From Rosa chinensis (taxonomy: Eukaryota > Streptophyta > Magnoliopsida > Rosales > Rosaceae): a DNA stretch of 64,000 bases. The stretch is from positions 35,528,612 to 35,592,611 of the forward strand of contig NC_037091.1 in the NCBI RefSeq assembly GCF_002994745.2. Direction: 5' to 3'. Below the pieces are notes generated by a model. The model was not told the DNA's origin. It saw only the letters and a list, made by a program, of their open reading frames with translations, and ran no database searches. Shown here piece by piece: positions 10,339 to 21,835 of the stretch (positions are counted from its first letter, which is position 1; each line of letters starts with the position of its first letter). The position numbers and the translations under genes are program-made.

Positions 10339-11237
10339 TGTAAACACGGAAATCTGAAAGCAAACAAGATGCAGACACGTGTACAAAAATAATATATTTA
10401 TTAATTCAAGTGCGGGTTACAATCTTTGGTAATCCTCTGATTCGATCTCCGACGATGAATTTCACTCAAGGGCTTGACGCTTGATCTTGAGTTGGAAGAT
10501 GGTCACGAGAGTCGACACGTGACGAGTGCTTTGGCTTGAGGTTGATGATGAACCGGCTATTTGGCAGCTTGAGGGTTCTTCACACGAGCTTGGGAGGCTT
10601 CAGGAATTTTGAGAGTATTTCCTTCTCTTTTCTGGCCGAAGTCCTTCTCTTTTGATTTGAGAAGGGGTATTTATAGTGTCGGCGTCTCTTCCAATTTGGA
10701 ATGACATGATGACACGTAATTAATTGTATTTTCCTTAATTACGTAATCAAATTAATCAACGTCAATTAACTAATTTAATCACGATCATTAAGGAATTAGC
10801 CAACCAATTTAATGACTGATTTTAATCACATTTTCCTTAATAACATAATCAAACCAATCAGCGTTAATTAGCTGGTTTAATCACGACTATTTAAGGAATC
10901 AGCCAATTAATTTGATGACTGATTGTCGTCCTGATTACAAATTGATATCTAATCAGCAGACAAGATTTAATACTTGATTTGACTTGAAATCAATTTATTT
11001 AATTTGATTGATCCGCTTCAATATCAATTGATTTAGCCGGAGCAAATTCATTTATTGCCGTCGAGCCTTTCATGTGTCGCCAAGTGTCATTCTCTGAGTC
11101 TGTGTGATTTTGCTGACTCACAAGCCACGTAGACATTTTGTGGGACCCACATGCCGACTAAATTTGTTCAGTCATAATTTTGAGTGTTGACCGAATTATT
11201 TAATGAATTTATTTTCATTAAATTTTTGGTGTCTACA
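10339..11237 (-). repeat. 5' LTR of the Tat element (899 bp)
   Basis: On the minus strand it starts TGTAGACACC (11237) and ends TTTACA (10339), the canonical TG...CA termini. It lies directly upstream of the PBS and gag. A TATA box sits inside it. The middle (10690-10990) is made of imperfect repeats around TTAATCA and AATTAACT. No second LTR lies in the window for comparison. Confidence 0.8.
10668..10675 (-). promoter_or_regulatory. TATA box in Tat LTR
   Basis: The minus strand reads CACTATAAATACCCC about 330 bases before the LTR end, the usual position for an LTR promoter. Confidence 0.6.
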
Positions 11238-11381
11238 GTTTTTATTTTTTATTTTAATTTAATGAGGGTAAGAAGGGAAATAGAACAGTCAAATTTCTAT
11301 AAGCTTTGTCTATTGACAAGTGGCAAGTTGAGAGTGAGTGTGAGCTTCGCACTCCCCAGCTAATAAAGTAGCAATATGGTT

Positions 11382-12553
11382 TTTTTTTGTTGAGAATGAT
11401 GAAAATTCCATTAATAACCAAACAGATTACATAACATTGGATCCATAGTTACGGGACCGTCAATATGAGTGACTGCCATGAGCCAAAAAAGCCCAACCCC
11501 TAACCAAATTTTACGCTCATACCCGCGAGCTACAATGAGTACCAACCAAACCTATACCGATACAACTCAGCCACCAACATTACGATGAACTGTTTTAACC
11601 TGTTCGAACACCGCGACCCAATACCGCCAGACCACGTCTAAGGGTGATTCAACATCATGTTGAAAACCAAAAAGCACCGACCAACGACCAGACCGTGACA
11701 CCATAACAATGGCATAGACACTACCCATAAACCCCCAAACCCTTGCTCACAAGAGAAGGGACTTATTTTCACCAAAGCAACAATTAGAAAAAAACAGTAA
11801 CAAACTAAATTGGAAACATCAAAACACCCAAGAAGCCCAAAAATAGTGGATCGGCCCAAACCCCACTTCCCAAGGGCACGAGCTGCAAGCAGCCACCCCC
11901 ATCGCCAGCGAGCCCCTTCACCATCACGCCGCCACCTCGCATCAAAAATCAGCCACACCGAAGTCTTCCGCCGCTACACCGCCTTGACACGCCACAGCCA
12001 ACCCTTACACCAGGCAGACGACCACAAAACGATCCCAAACCGAAGCAGAGACATATCCATTTTGGGATCTCCACCTCCTCGATCCAATCTGAACCGCCAC
12101 GGCCACGGCCCATGCAGGATTGGTGACGTCAGAAACCACTGTCGGACATTTGAAATTTGTCGCTACTGCACCTTCGCCGTTGCCCCAGATCTAAGAGGGT
12201 CAGATTGAGATCGATCCGCCTCGCCCAGAACTGAAGACCCATCCTCCCTCACTGGACCACACCGCTGCCCTGGAACCCCTCCACATCTTTGAAACATCAT
12301 CCTCTCCCGGGCCAGATCGCAGCGGCTGGAATGCCAGCAGCTTCCGGCCAGGAGAGAACACACACCGTCGGTTTTTTTTCCTTTTTTCCTTGGCGCGTGA
12401 AGCGTGTTCTCCTTCTCAACTTTTTTTAACCCAGTATGTACATCTAACAGATCCTCTACCAAATTTGTTTGTTTGAACTACTCGATTAATACAAGGAATA
12501 ATCACGCCGTAGTTATCTAGTGTTAGCAAATAACAGGTTCATTGAACTTACTC
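11382..12553 (-). mobile_element. GC-rich retroposon R1, non-autonomous, with 16-bp target duplication
   Basis: The 16-base sequence AAGTAGCAATATGGTT flanks it at 11366-11381 and 12554-12569. A T run sits at the left junction, meaning an A tail on the minus strand, so the element reads right to left. These are hallmarks of LINE-driven target-primed insertion. Its 5' half (right side) is unusually GC-rich with CACGCTTCACGCGCC near the start. There is no RT or long supported ORF, so it is non-autonomous or a LINE segment lacking ORFs. The target duplication is itself caulimovirid sequence. R2 at 46297-47534 has the same layout. Confidence 0.75.
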
Positions 12554-12960
12554 AAGTAGCAATATGGTTAAATGGTGTTAAATACATAATACCAAAAATC
12601 ATAACTTTTTGAAATGAATGGAGATGTGATATTAGGTAACAACTTCACTTTTGCCTACTATCCTATTCTTCTAGACATAGGGTGCATAGCCCTTAATGTC
12701 AACAATATTAATGGTGAACTCCATAAAATTCCATTCCTACCACAACATAAATATAAATGTCATAAAGGTTTCACGCCAAGCCAACATGGTGACCAAGAAG
12801 AAATAACTGAACTCACCAAAACAGACCCTACCAAACCTACAAACTTGGTGAGACAAAGTTTCAACTACTCAGCGAAAAACACTAGGTATATAAAGTTTTA
12901 GAAAAAAATTTTAGTGAGGATCCATTAAAACTTTGGACAAAAAGTCCAAGGTATTATGCA
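12554..12960 (+). pseudogene. Endogenous caulimovirid fragment: protease C-terminal part to RT start (extra copy)
   Basis: This stretch repeats 13787-14195 closely (starting at GTAGCAATATGG) and translates to the end of a caulimovirid aspartic protease (GNNFTFAYYP and what follows) leading toward RT. It carries frame breaks. It precedes, rather than follows, the protease N-terminal part, so it is out of viral order. That implies a rearranged or tandem integration. Similarity stops near 12955. Confidence 0.7.
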
Positions 12961-13300
12961 CTTTAGAGACAAAAGAGCTCAAAGTCAAAAGTGGGAACTA
13001 GAATTTCCTCAAAAGTTAGGTTTACAAGAAATTAAACTTCTAGTCATAGAAAGTGATATTGACCTAATGAAAGAAATAGGAAAAAATATAGAAGAAGAAA
13101 AAGAAGAAGAAGAAGAAGAAGAAGAAGAAGAAGCAATTGCACTAAAATAAGTGCAAATCTCGATCATCCAGGGAACAAGTTATGAAAAAGCAAGAAATGA
13201 AAATAAATAAAGAGATAATAATTTTTTTTGAAATGTATTACATTCCACCTAAGAATGAAGATATTCTTTTTTCCCCTAGCCAAGGGAAAAAGAGATATAC
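12956..13300 (+). pseudogene. Caulimovirid polyprotein linker fragment with GAA microsatellite
   Basis: Open for 64 codons from 12956, ending in a run of Glu from a (GAA)n tract at 13092-13133. After a stop, short segments continue to the MITE insertion. The piece after the MITE starts the protease, so this is probably the region just before it in the polyprotein. The assignment is by position, not by a recognised domain. Confidence 0.4.
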
Positions 13301-13303
13301 TTA

Positions 13304-13591
13304 GAGCAACTCCAACAACTTTCCCATATTTTGATTTTTCTCTACTTTAGGGAAAAATGAACTTCGTTTGCTTATTCCCTATAACTATCCCTATTTTAAG
13401 GAAAGTGAGGAAACAGAAAACCAAATTGCCTATATTTACAGCAATCTCTAAAATTTAAGGAAGAATATGGGGATTTTAGAGATTGTTGTAAAATAGAGAA
13501 TCTGTTGGAGTTGAAGAAGAAAAAGATGCTAAAGGTTTGACTTTTGCTTCCCTATTATACAGAAATTATAGGGAAGCTGTTGGAGTTGCTC
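13304..13591. mobile_element. Tourist-like MITE with TTA target duplication
   Basis: The terminal inverted repeats are GAGCAACTCCAACAACTTTCCC and its mirror at the right end, flanked by TTA on each side (13301-13303, 13592-13594). Length is 288 bp with no coding capacity. The TTA duplication points to PIF/Harbinger mobilisation. It interrupts caulimovirid sequence. Confidence 0.85.
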
Positions 13592-13594
13592 TTA

Positions 13595-14379
13595 TGTTTT
13601 AAGAGAATTTAAATTCGCAGGCTATAAACCATATAATCTTTCTTCATTAATAGACACAGGAGCAACAGTCTGTGCATGCAGAGTTAATGCTCTACCACCA
13701 GAAAAATAGACATTAATGAAACACCCCATTAATGTCACAGGTATAAAAGGAAAAGATATAAAGATTGAGCATAAAGCTAAAAAAAGTAGCAATATGGTTA
13801 AATGGTGTTAAATACATAATACCAAAAATCATAGCTTTTCCGGAAATGAATGGAGATGTGATATCAGGTAACAACTTCACTTTTGCCTACTATCCTATTA
13901 ATCTAGACATAGGGTAGTTAGCCCTTAATGTCAACAACATTAATGGTGAAATCCATAAAATTCCATTCCTACCACAACATAAATATAATATCACAAAGGT
14001 TTCGCGCTAAGCCAACGTGGTGACCAAGATGAAATAACTGAACTCACCAAAATAGACCCTACCAAACCTACCAAACTTGGTGAGACAAAGTTTCAAGTAC
14101 TCAATGAAAAACACTGGGTATATAAAGTTTTTTGAAGAAATTTTTAGTGAGGATCCATTAAAACTTTGGACAAAAGTCCAAGGTATTGTGCACTTAGACT
14201 TATAAATTGTGAAGTAATAATAAGAGTCAAACCAATGATCTATACTAGACAGGATATAAATGAATTTGATTTTCAAATAAAAGAGTTAAAAGAAAAGCAT
14301 CTCATAGCAGAAACTATGAGTCCACACTCTAGTCCTGCATTTATGGTAAGAAACCATGCAGAAATAAAAAGAGGAAAAG
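13595..14379 (+). pseudogene. Endogenous caulimovirid: aspartic protease and start of reverse transcriptase
   Basis: The protease active site is visible as LIDTGATVCACR (about 13655-13690). The C-terminal part follows, then the RT N-terminus with MSPHSSPAFMV and the NHAEIKRGK run, typical of Caulimoviridae. Several stops and frameshifts are present, so this is a dead copy. The RT is cut after KRGK by insertion X1; the flanking AAAAG (14375-14379) is repeated at 26566-26570, and the viral frame resumes there. Confidence 0.85.
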
Positions 14380-14689
14380 TGTAATACCCTAGAAATTCGT
14401 TATTAATTTTCTGAAATTTCCTAGATTTAATAAAGTGTTCATTAGTACGATTTAGTGGTTCGAGGGTGGAGCAAAAGAGTTTCGGACGAATAATTACTCG
14501 AAATGTTTTATTTTCAAGGGGTCAAAGTAGTTGACTTTTTATTTGTTGGATTTCGCCAAAAACTTCATTCACAAAAGTTGTAGAGCGCGTCGATACGAGT
14601 TTCTGGACATGCAAAACGCGAAAATAGGAGTTCGTATGAAGAAGTTATCGCATTCGGGAAAAGTTTCCATTTGTATTGTTTGGACCCAA

Positions 14690-16220
14690 AATGAACATTT
14701 TGGCCTGACAAGGCACGTATTGGAGAAATTGATCCAATATCAGTGGCTCAAGATATATATTGTCGACAAGCTCGAAATATATATTTAGAGGCTAAATAAA
14801 GCCTACTATGGAAGCATGGAAGCATGGAAAGTCAACTTTAGCACATTTTTCCTACTTCGGCTAGGAGAAACCGAGCTAAACAAGGAAGGAGGGGAGGCAG
14901 ACTAACCAAATGAAATCTAAATGAGCTAAAAATTTCCAAATTAATACTAGACATCCCAAGGATAATTTCTTATGAAGAGTTCCAGAGCTATTTTTGAGTG
15001 GAAGGCCTTCAAACAATCAGTCTAATTTTCTACAGAAGCAAAACTGGAAAACTGGACCTGTAAGAGGTCCAGCAGCATTTTCGGCCCAACCGTATGGAAT
15101 AAAGCTCTGAAAATTCGTCAGGATGATCTACACTCATAGTGGAACATTTTTTATGAAGAAGTCGAAGGCTTATTCTGAAGTCTTGTTGGAGAAATAATTG
15201 AAGGAATAAAGGGGCAGAAACTGACCTAAAACCACCTCAATATTCACATGTTCATGTTTCCTACCCACATGAAGAAAGCTAGATGCTTTTCTTTTTTTCC
15301 TTGGATATATTTTTCTACTACAATCTCTTTAATAGATCATCATCACTTCCATGTTTCTACACCTTCATGCTTTGCTTTCATTTCATCATTTCTCTATCTT
15401 TTCCATATTTTACAAATCACTTTCATACTCCACTTTCATTATTTTTCTTCCACTCATCATTTCACTCTTCTTTTTCTTCCCTATATAAACACCTTCTCCT
15501 CTCATTCTAAAACACACATTCACAACATAAAAACATCTCTAAGATGATCTAAGTTCTCTCTAGAGCAACCTCTCTAAGAGCAACTCCTCTCCTTCTCTTT
15601 CTCTTACCGGTGATCACACTCCTAGTCCTAGTCTTCTCAGAAGCCGACTTTCAGTGCCACCAAACCCTCTGTCAACGTACTTCGGTCCTAGTCTCCTCGA
15701 GAGCCGATTGTAGTACCACGACCAAACACCAACACCGACACAAACACATTCACAACATCAAAACATCTCTAAGATGATCTAAGTTCTCTCTAGAGCAACC
15801 TCTCTAAGAGCAACTCCTCTCCTTCTCTTTCTCTTATCGGTGATCACACTCCTAGTCCTAGTCTTCTCAGAAGCCGACTTTCAGTGCCACCAAACCCTCT
15901 GTCAACGTACTTCGGTCCTAGTCTCCTCGGGAGCCGACGGTAGTGCCGAGACCACAACGGTTACATAACCAGCCAAGCAAGGGTAACGCCCTAGCAACCC
16001 AGCCATGCTAAAGTCACGCTTTAGCAAGATCTCAACACTTCCCGGTGATTTCGCTCTGCTCAATCTACAATATTGAGTATCGATTGTGTGAACAAGAAGA
16101 AACTACAGCAAAGTCCTTACCACAAGGCACAAAGAATCCCGCGACGAGGTTGGTCCTCTCCTCGTCTACAATCGCTTGAAAGAAGTCAGGTCAAGGGACA
16201 CCCCCGACGACCGCACCCGA
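14690..16220 (+). other. X copy 1-specific block with LTR-promoter look
   Basis: This block is absent from X copy 2. It has a TATA box CTATATAAAC at 15481-15490, followed by a 230-bp tandem duplication. No protein-coding segment is recognised. It may be an LTR promoter/R-U5 region of X lost from copy 2, or a separate insertion. Confidence 0.45.
15514..15950 (+). repeat. 230-bp tandem duplication
   Basis: Unit 1 (15514-15743) and unit 2 (15744 to about 15950) are nearly identical, including the run TCCTAGTCCTAGTCTTCTC. They lie just downstream of a TATA box. Confidence 0.85.
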
Positions 16221-16221
16221 C

Positions 16222-17097
16222 TGTGCTGGCACGCCCGCGCAAGAAAAGAGATTGTTGATCAGCGGCAACAAAATTGGAGCCAAACATGTATAAGGACGAA
16301 TATTTGCAAAAATTGAGAAAAAAAAAAGCCTAGATTTGCCAAATTGGAAACCCGAGCTCTCTTATCTCTCCTCTCACCGGAAATCGCTGCTTTCCTTCTT
16401 TTGGCCATAACTTCACCTTCCGGCCACCTCTGAACGTGCCAGCACCAACATTAGCTTCGTCTCTTTCTTCTGCACATATCTGTAGAGTCTTTGCGGCCTA
16501 TCTCCGCCGCTACACGGCGCAGCAAGCAAGGCCCTATCTTAGGACAGTTTTAAGTCAACGCCGATTTCTTCTTCCTTCGGCCATCATAACTCGAGCCACC
16601 TAGCATTCTAGAATCCCTAGAAGATGCTGATCATACTCCATAAGTGGCTTTAATAGAAGGTGCTGGCACGCCTGCGCAAGAAAAGAGACTGTTGACCAGC
16701 TGCAACAAAATTGGAGCCAAACATGTATAAGGACGAATATTTGCAAAAATTGAGAAAAAAAAAAAAGCCTAGATTTGCAAAATTGGAAACCCGAGCTCTC
16801 TTATCTCTCCTCTCACCGGAAATCGCTGCTTTCCTTCTTTTGGCCATAACTTCACCTTCCGGCCACCTCTGAACGTGCCAGCACCAACATTAGCTTCGTC
16901 TCTTTCTTCCGCACATATCTGTAGAGTCTTTGTGGCCTATCTCCGCCGCTACACGGCGCAGCAAGCAAGGCCCTATCTTAGGACAGTTTTAAGTCAACGC
17001 CGATTTCTTCTTCCTTCGGCCATCATAACTCGAGCCACCTAGCATTCTAGAATCCCTAGAAGATGCTGATCATACTCCATAAGTGGCTTTAATAGAA
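16222..17097 (+). repeat. 438-bp tandem duplication
   Basis: Units 16222-16658 and 16659-17097 differ by only a few bases and a change in A-run length. Each begins GTGCTGGCACGCC and ends GGCTTTAATAGAA. X copy 2 has one diverged version (about 27780-28120), so the duplication arose in copy 1 only. Confidence 0.9.
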
Positions 17098-17962
17098 ATG
17101 AAACATGGACGGAGAACCAAGCCAAATTGGAAAACTAAGCAATTTTCCGATCTAGCAATTGTGGAGGTATTTTTCGAGCCCTTATGCTTTGATTTAGACT
17201 TTATGCTAGTTGGGAAAGTTGTTGTGCATGTTGAGAGGAAGAGTTGTAGGTATGTTTCACCGCCTAACTCGGAGGTTGATGACGGCACCGCCGCTGTCTG
17301 TGGCGGCTATTTCCGGCAACTTCTAGCCACCCTTGGGATAGAGAATTTTTCAATCTACACATTGATACGAACATTTCGATGTACAATACGTAATTTTTGG
17401 AGATTGCATGAATTTGTTAGGAATTTTACAGTTTCAATTGCTTCGGTTTTCAATCCGCGAGGATCAGACCGTTCGATCAACTTGTAGTTCTGATATAATG
17501 ATCGTAGAATTATTCCGATGACTTTGTTTGATCAGGGATGATGATCTGACCATTGGATCTTCTGATAACTATGAAAAGACTATTCAAAAAGGCCATCCGT
17601 GAGGATCCAACCGTTGGATCGTTGTATAATTATGTTTTTTGAATTGTGTGCTAAGTTGAGATCATCGGTGATTAGGTGCTTGACGGAATTTTGTTGGTGA
17701 ACGTTTTTGTGATTTTGGGCTGTTAGAGAATAGGTTGCGGGATTTAGAGGTGAGTAAATCTCACGAGGTTCATTTATTAACAGAATTATTTGTTTAATTT
17801 TTAAATCATTTTCGGAAATAAATATTTGTTTTAAATTATATGAACTTGATCGTCTACGGTTCATAGGTAAGTAAAATGAAGTTTTATTATAAAATGAGTT
17901 TTCACTAATTTTGTAATTGTGAACTATAGTTAGTACTAGTGGCATCCCTGAGTGGATGATTA

Positions 17963-17964
<2 letters not shown>

Positions 17965-18037
<73 letters not shown>
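17965..18037. repeat. (TA)n microsatellite
   Basis: About 36 TA repeats immediately left of a fold-back MITE. Related TA/TG tracts continue at 18440-18484 and 25161-25206, on the far sides of the inserted elements. X copy 2 has a (CA)n(TA)n tract at the same place (32290-32341). Confidence 0.95.
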
Positions 18038-18042
<5 letters not shown>

Positions 18043-18436
18043 TTTTATCCATAGCGGAGCTCCACTTTGAAATTAACGTGTGAAGTTCGAGTTTTGGATC
18101 ATTTTTCGGTCGCATATCCACATCTCGACCGTTCAGTTTTTAGGTACTAGTGTATAGATCATCTCTGCAAATTTTCAGCGAAATTGATGATCGTTAAGGT
18201 ATCTCACTCGCTTAAACCATTGGAATGACTGAATCTGTCAACCTGAACCGTACTAGTTTTAAGGAAATTATCAATGCCTTAACGATCATCATTTTGGCTG
18301 AAAATTTGCAGAGACGATCTATACACTAGTACCTAAAAACTGAACGGTCGAGATGTGGATGTGCGGCCGAAAAGTGACCCAAAACTCGAACTTCACATGT
18401 TAATTTTCAAAGCGGAGCTCCGCTCTAGATAGGATC

Positions 18437-18439
<3 letters not shown>
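18038..18439. mobile_element. Fold-back MITE inserted in a TA microsatellite
   Basis: The ends ACAGATTTTATCC and ACAGATCCTATCT (reverse strand) begin two inverted arms of about 180 bases each with few mismatches, so the 402-bp element could fold on itself almost completely. It is flanked by TA on the left and TG/TA on the right, the pattern of microsatellite-targeting MITEs. It has no coding capacity. Confidence 0.85.
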
Positions 18440-18484
<45 letters not shown>

Positions 18485-18584
18485 CAGCAAGGTTCCAAAG
18501 AGGACGTCCTTGCTATACATAATCTGCGGATGGGTCAATCTCTGTCGTCCGTTTCTTTAAATGAAAAGCAACGGCTTGGATCGA
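18485..18584 (+). repeat. Left terminal inverted repeat of the Pack-MULE-like element
   Basis: Matches the reverse complement of 25061-25160 over 100 bases with about one difference. Confidence 0.9.
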
Positions 18585-19556
18585 GAGCGTTACTGTTTGG
18601 ATACAGAGATAGAGAGAAGCTCAGAGCCTCAGATGATTTCATTTATATACAGAGATAGAGAGATAAAGAGAGGGGGAAGAGTGAGGCGATGGGAGCGGAA
18701 GACCCAACAACAAATATATGCGATTTCCAATCTGACACTGAAAGAGACGACTGATTCGAGCGAGAGGGAAGAACATGGCGAATCAAGGCGGTTCTTGGGT
18801 TTTGATTTGAGGAAGAACATGGGGACAGGAAGAGAACGAACAATGCGAATCTCGGTTCTTGGGTTCATCTGAGAAGAACACAAATCTGGGTATATCTATT
18901 TCTTTTTTTATTTTTCTTTTTTTAATAATTTCTTCTGATCGATTACACCGCTTTCATCTTTCGCTTCTGGGTTTTTTCGCTCCATAGAGACAGATAGCGA
19001 GAGCGAAGAGAGCAAAGGAAGAAGGGGAAGAAGAAGACATTCGGGAGAAGACAGAAAAGAGAAGGTAAAGCTTGAATTTTCGGTGTGATTGATCCTGTTT
19101 TGAATTTCGGTGCATGCAATTATGGGTGGTGCCTATGAATGTGGGTATGCGGTTTATCTATCTGGGTTTGGTTTGCAATTTGATCCACCTCACCGCCAAA
19201 CTGAAGCTTTTTATTTTTCCCCACCTCATCAGTGCGAATATAACTGTTCCCACATTTTTATGTAAAGATTGAGCCTTTAGCTTCATTTTGATATTGGGTT
19301 TTGCTATTACTATGTTTGTCACACTTTCTGGAATCAAGTTTATGTTTTCGCTGCTAAGGCTTGGAATTGTCAACTGCATATATCATTGGTTAGCATCAAC
19401 TTTGAAGGCTTTTATTTCTGTCTAATTGTTGGGTTTTGAAGTGGATAGTTTTCCTTATTTTAATCTTATAGCTTTTTGCTTATTAAATTATAGGTGTGTT
19501 CAATTTTGGTGGTGACTTGATTTGTTGGTTTGTATTGAAATACTGTTTATCTGCAG

Positions 19557-20105
19557 ATTGGAACAAAGTAGTGGAGATACTATGATTTTGGTCCAAAAGG
19601 AGTAGTTGCCCTTATTCGTCTTTCTGGAACAGCAGGGACGGTGGATGTCTGTTACAAGAAGATCATGTCATTGTCCATGAAGGTAGTACGTTGTCATCTT
19701 TAAAGATCTGTTCATGTTATCTTCCATTTAAGTCTTTGCAAAGAAAATCGGTATTTGACTTTGATTTTCTTTTCTTCATTGATAGGCACTTAGATTTTAG
19801 TTTAGTTTTCAAGTATTCATTGTCCACAATGCATGTTTGACATTCATTGGGCATTAATTTGGACTGTTCAGTTGCTAGTTTGCCAGTAATCATTAAGTTT
19901 TATCACTTCACATACAAATGAGAATTAGATATCCCATTCAGAACTCTCCTGAGTTGCAACTGTAGGCTGCTTTGTGCAAGATGCTTTGCTTCTTGATTTT
20001 AACTGAAATTGTTAAATTTTTTGATGTGATTTTTGTGTGCAGGATTTCTATGAGGATATACTTGAGGAGCTGAGCAGGAACAAACATATCATTCTCAGAC
20101 TATAA
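19557..20105 (+). pseudogene. Captured gene fragment, two coding exons, unknown origin
   Basis: A leader-like sequence (18600-19064) ends in AAG followed by GTAAAG (donor at 19065). Exon 19557-19682 follows CTGCAG and encodes a run including GVVALIRLSGTAG. It stops at a GT donor (19683). Exon 20043-20105 follows TGTGCAG and encodes DFYEDILEELSRNKHIILRL then TAA, in phase 0. The splice sites and continuous frame suggest a real gene source. I do not recognise the family. Confidence 0.45.
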
Positions 20106-20186
20106 TTAAAGAGTTGGTGCATGAAAAGCAATGGGATAGGCAAGAAATAGATGACTCGATGAATGTTTGTGGAATGTTTGTAGTAG

Positions 20187-20740
20187 TAAACACTAAATGT
20201 AATGTGAATGTAATGTGCATTTTCTGGAATCACAGTGTATAGAACATGTGAATGTAATGTGCATTTTCTGGAATCACAGAGCTTTGCTCTTGCTATGCTG
20301 GAGAAGGTGTCATTTGTTGTACTTTACAGTATTATAGAAGGAATGAAATGGCTTTAGTCTTTGTATATTGTATCTTATTTAGAAATGTTGGTTGTATCGG
20401 CTTTGCTTTGGAAGCATTTTGTTTTGTTGGTTGTGGTTGTTGTCTACTTTGGCAACAGAATTGAACTTCTTGTGATTTATTGGAACATATTAAGTCATTT
20501 TGCTCCAGATTGGAACATTTTGAGATTTATTGAACTTCTGATTTGAACTTCTTGTGATTTATTGCATTTTAAGTCATTTTGCTCCAGATTTGAACTTCTG
20601 ATGCCATGGTTTTGAGTCTAACATTGCATATTAAGTAATTTTGCTCTACATTTTGAGTCTAACACAATATATTAAGTCATTTTGCTCCAAATTGGAACAT
20701 TTTGAGTCTAACATTGCATATTAAGTCATTCCACTCCTCA
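20187..20740 (+). repeat. Degenerate minisatellites inside the Pack-MULE-like element
   Basis: A 41-bp direct repeat lies at 20187-20280 (GTGCATTTTCTGGAATCACAG twice). A looser array at 20480-20740 repeats ATTAAGTCATTTTGCTCC and TTTTGAGTCTAACA. Confidence 0.7.
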
Positions 20741-20857
20741 TTTTCTGGAATCATTACAAATCAACAACAATTGAGTATCCACAATTGAAACCATTACATA
20801 ATGAATTGACTATGATCCTCACTCTACCATATAATCTTGAAATGATCCAAAATGTCT

Positions 20858-21012
20858 TCCAAAACCTGCAGAATCAAAGAGACCACAAAATCGTCTTGCC
20901 ATAAACTGATCGGTGCATCCAAAACCTGCAGAATCAAAGAGACCACAAAATCGTCTTGCCATAAACTGATCGGTGCATCCAAAACCTGCATAATCAAACA
21001 GACCACAAAATC
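20858..21012 (-). repeat. 60-bp tandem repeat, 2.5 units, open on the minus strand
   Basis: Exact 60-base units at 20858-20917 and 20918-20977, then a partial third. As 60 is a multiple of three, the minus strand reads 20-residue repeats containing FCGLFDSAGFGCTDQF. Whether it is translated is unknown. Confidence 0.8.
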
Positions 21013-21726
21013 CAGAAGCTGTCATGGTACAAATAAAAACAAAGAAAGTTGATAAAACCAGAAGTTGGACTTAAGTGCATAGTCAGGCATAGAAGGTATA
21101 TTGATCAATCAACAAAGTAGTCTCTAAGCCAATAGATAAAAAGAACTTTGGAAGAAAAAATTACTATTTCACAATTTCACTGAAAAAAAAGCATGAAGAT
21201 TTGCTGACAAATATCAAATGGATTTTGAGTAGGCAAATGGGAGGACCTTGATGCTTCATTTTGCTGCATCTTATGTATTACAATTGAGCACCTTTTGCCT
21301 TTCGCAGTAGTTATGAATAATTGTATAAACAAACACGTCAGCATTGACATCAAGTCAGTCAACTTTCCATAGTTTTCCTACTCACCTCTGACCTTTTCCA
21401 CTACTTATTGACCACTAAACGTCTATAAAATTGTTTGAAATATATCTAGCCATTAAAAATGCATCATGAAGGCAACACTTCTGCTGGAGGTATAACTTCT
21501 TTAAACAAACAATAATCTCCTGCTTAATCAGATCTTGATTACTACTCTCCTCCCACTCAAACATCAGTTTCTCTTCCCATTTGCTGCTGTATGAAAATAG
21601 CTAGTATAAGGGTCGCCATCTCTTGCTTATGACTCCAACATATTTCCCCTCTAAATACTAGTTCATCAAACCAAACAAACTAACAAATTAAAAGACAATT
21701 CAAATTATGATGAAAAAGAGATTTAC

Positions 21727-21835
21727 TGTTGACAGCAAGCCACTCATTTAAATCTTCTCCAGTTGGAAGCTTTACTGATTCTCTTAGGTTCCCACTGCCT
21801 AGTGTTGCGTCAATGTGCTTTCTCAGCTGAGCCCC
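21727..21835 (-). pseudogene. Captured exon of a MOB1-type kinase activator
   Basis: The minus strand reads TGCAG, then 109 bases, then GTAAAT: a complete internal exon with both splice sites. It encodes [17 protein letters not shown] and continues to [11 protein letters not shown], matching the second exon of plant MOB1, a coactivator of NDR/LATS-type kinases in the Hippo-like pathway. No other MOB1 exon was found on either side, so it is an isolated captured exon. There are no stops or indels, so capture may be fairly recent. Confidence 0.8.

Larger units (their letters stand above)
1..11237 (-). mobile_element. Tat-lineage Ty3/gypsy LTR retrotransposon, left-truncated by window edge
   Basis: The element reads right to left. 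The 5' LTR is at 10339-11237, then a primer-binding site, gag, protease, RT, RNase H, a second archaeal-type RNase H, integrase, and an opposite-strand PMD ORF. The second RNase H is diagnostic of the Tat/Ogre group, and extra antisense ORFs between pol and the 3' LTR are known in that group. The 3' LTR and polypurine tract would lie left of position 1, so LTR divergence (age) cannot be judged here. Gag-pol is a single frame broken by three TGA codons, so this copy is not autonomous. Confidence 0.88.

Noticed and set aside
11638..12462. Open frames on both strands in R1
   Set aside because: Same reason as R2: few stops because of base composition, with no recognisable protein.
15248..15547. 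99-codon plus-strand frame rich in Phe, Ser and His
   Set aside because: Low-complexity CT-rich sequence that runs across a TATA box.
18440..18872. Open frames starting in the TG microsatellite
   Set aside because: The first residues come from simple repeat and the rest is the inverted terminal repeat and leader of the Pack-MULE-like element.
19557..19682. Resemblance of VVALIRLSG to the start of MnmE-type tRNA GTPases
   Set aside because: Only a handful of residues agree; the next exon does not fit. Left as unknown.
20858..21012. Short regular repeats as a CRISPR array
   Set aside because: No spacers, only two and a half direct tandem units, and a plant genome.
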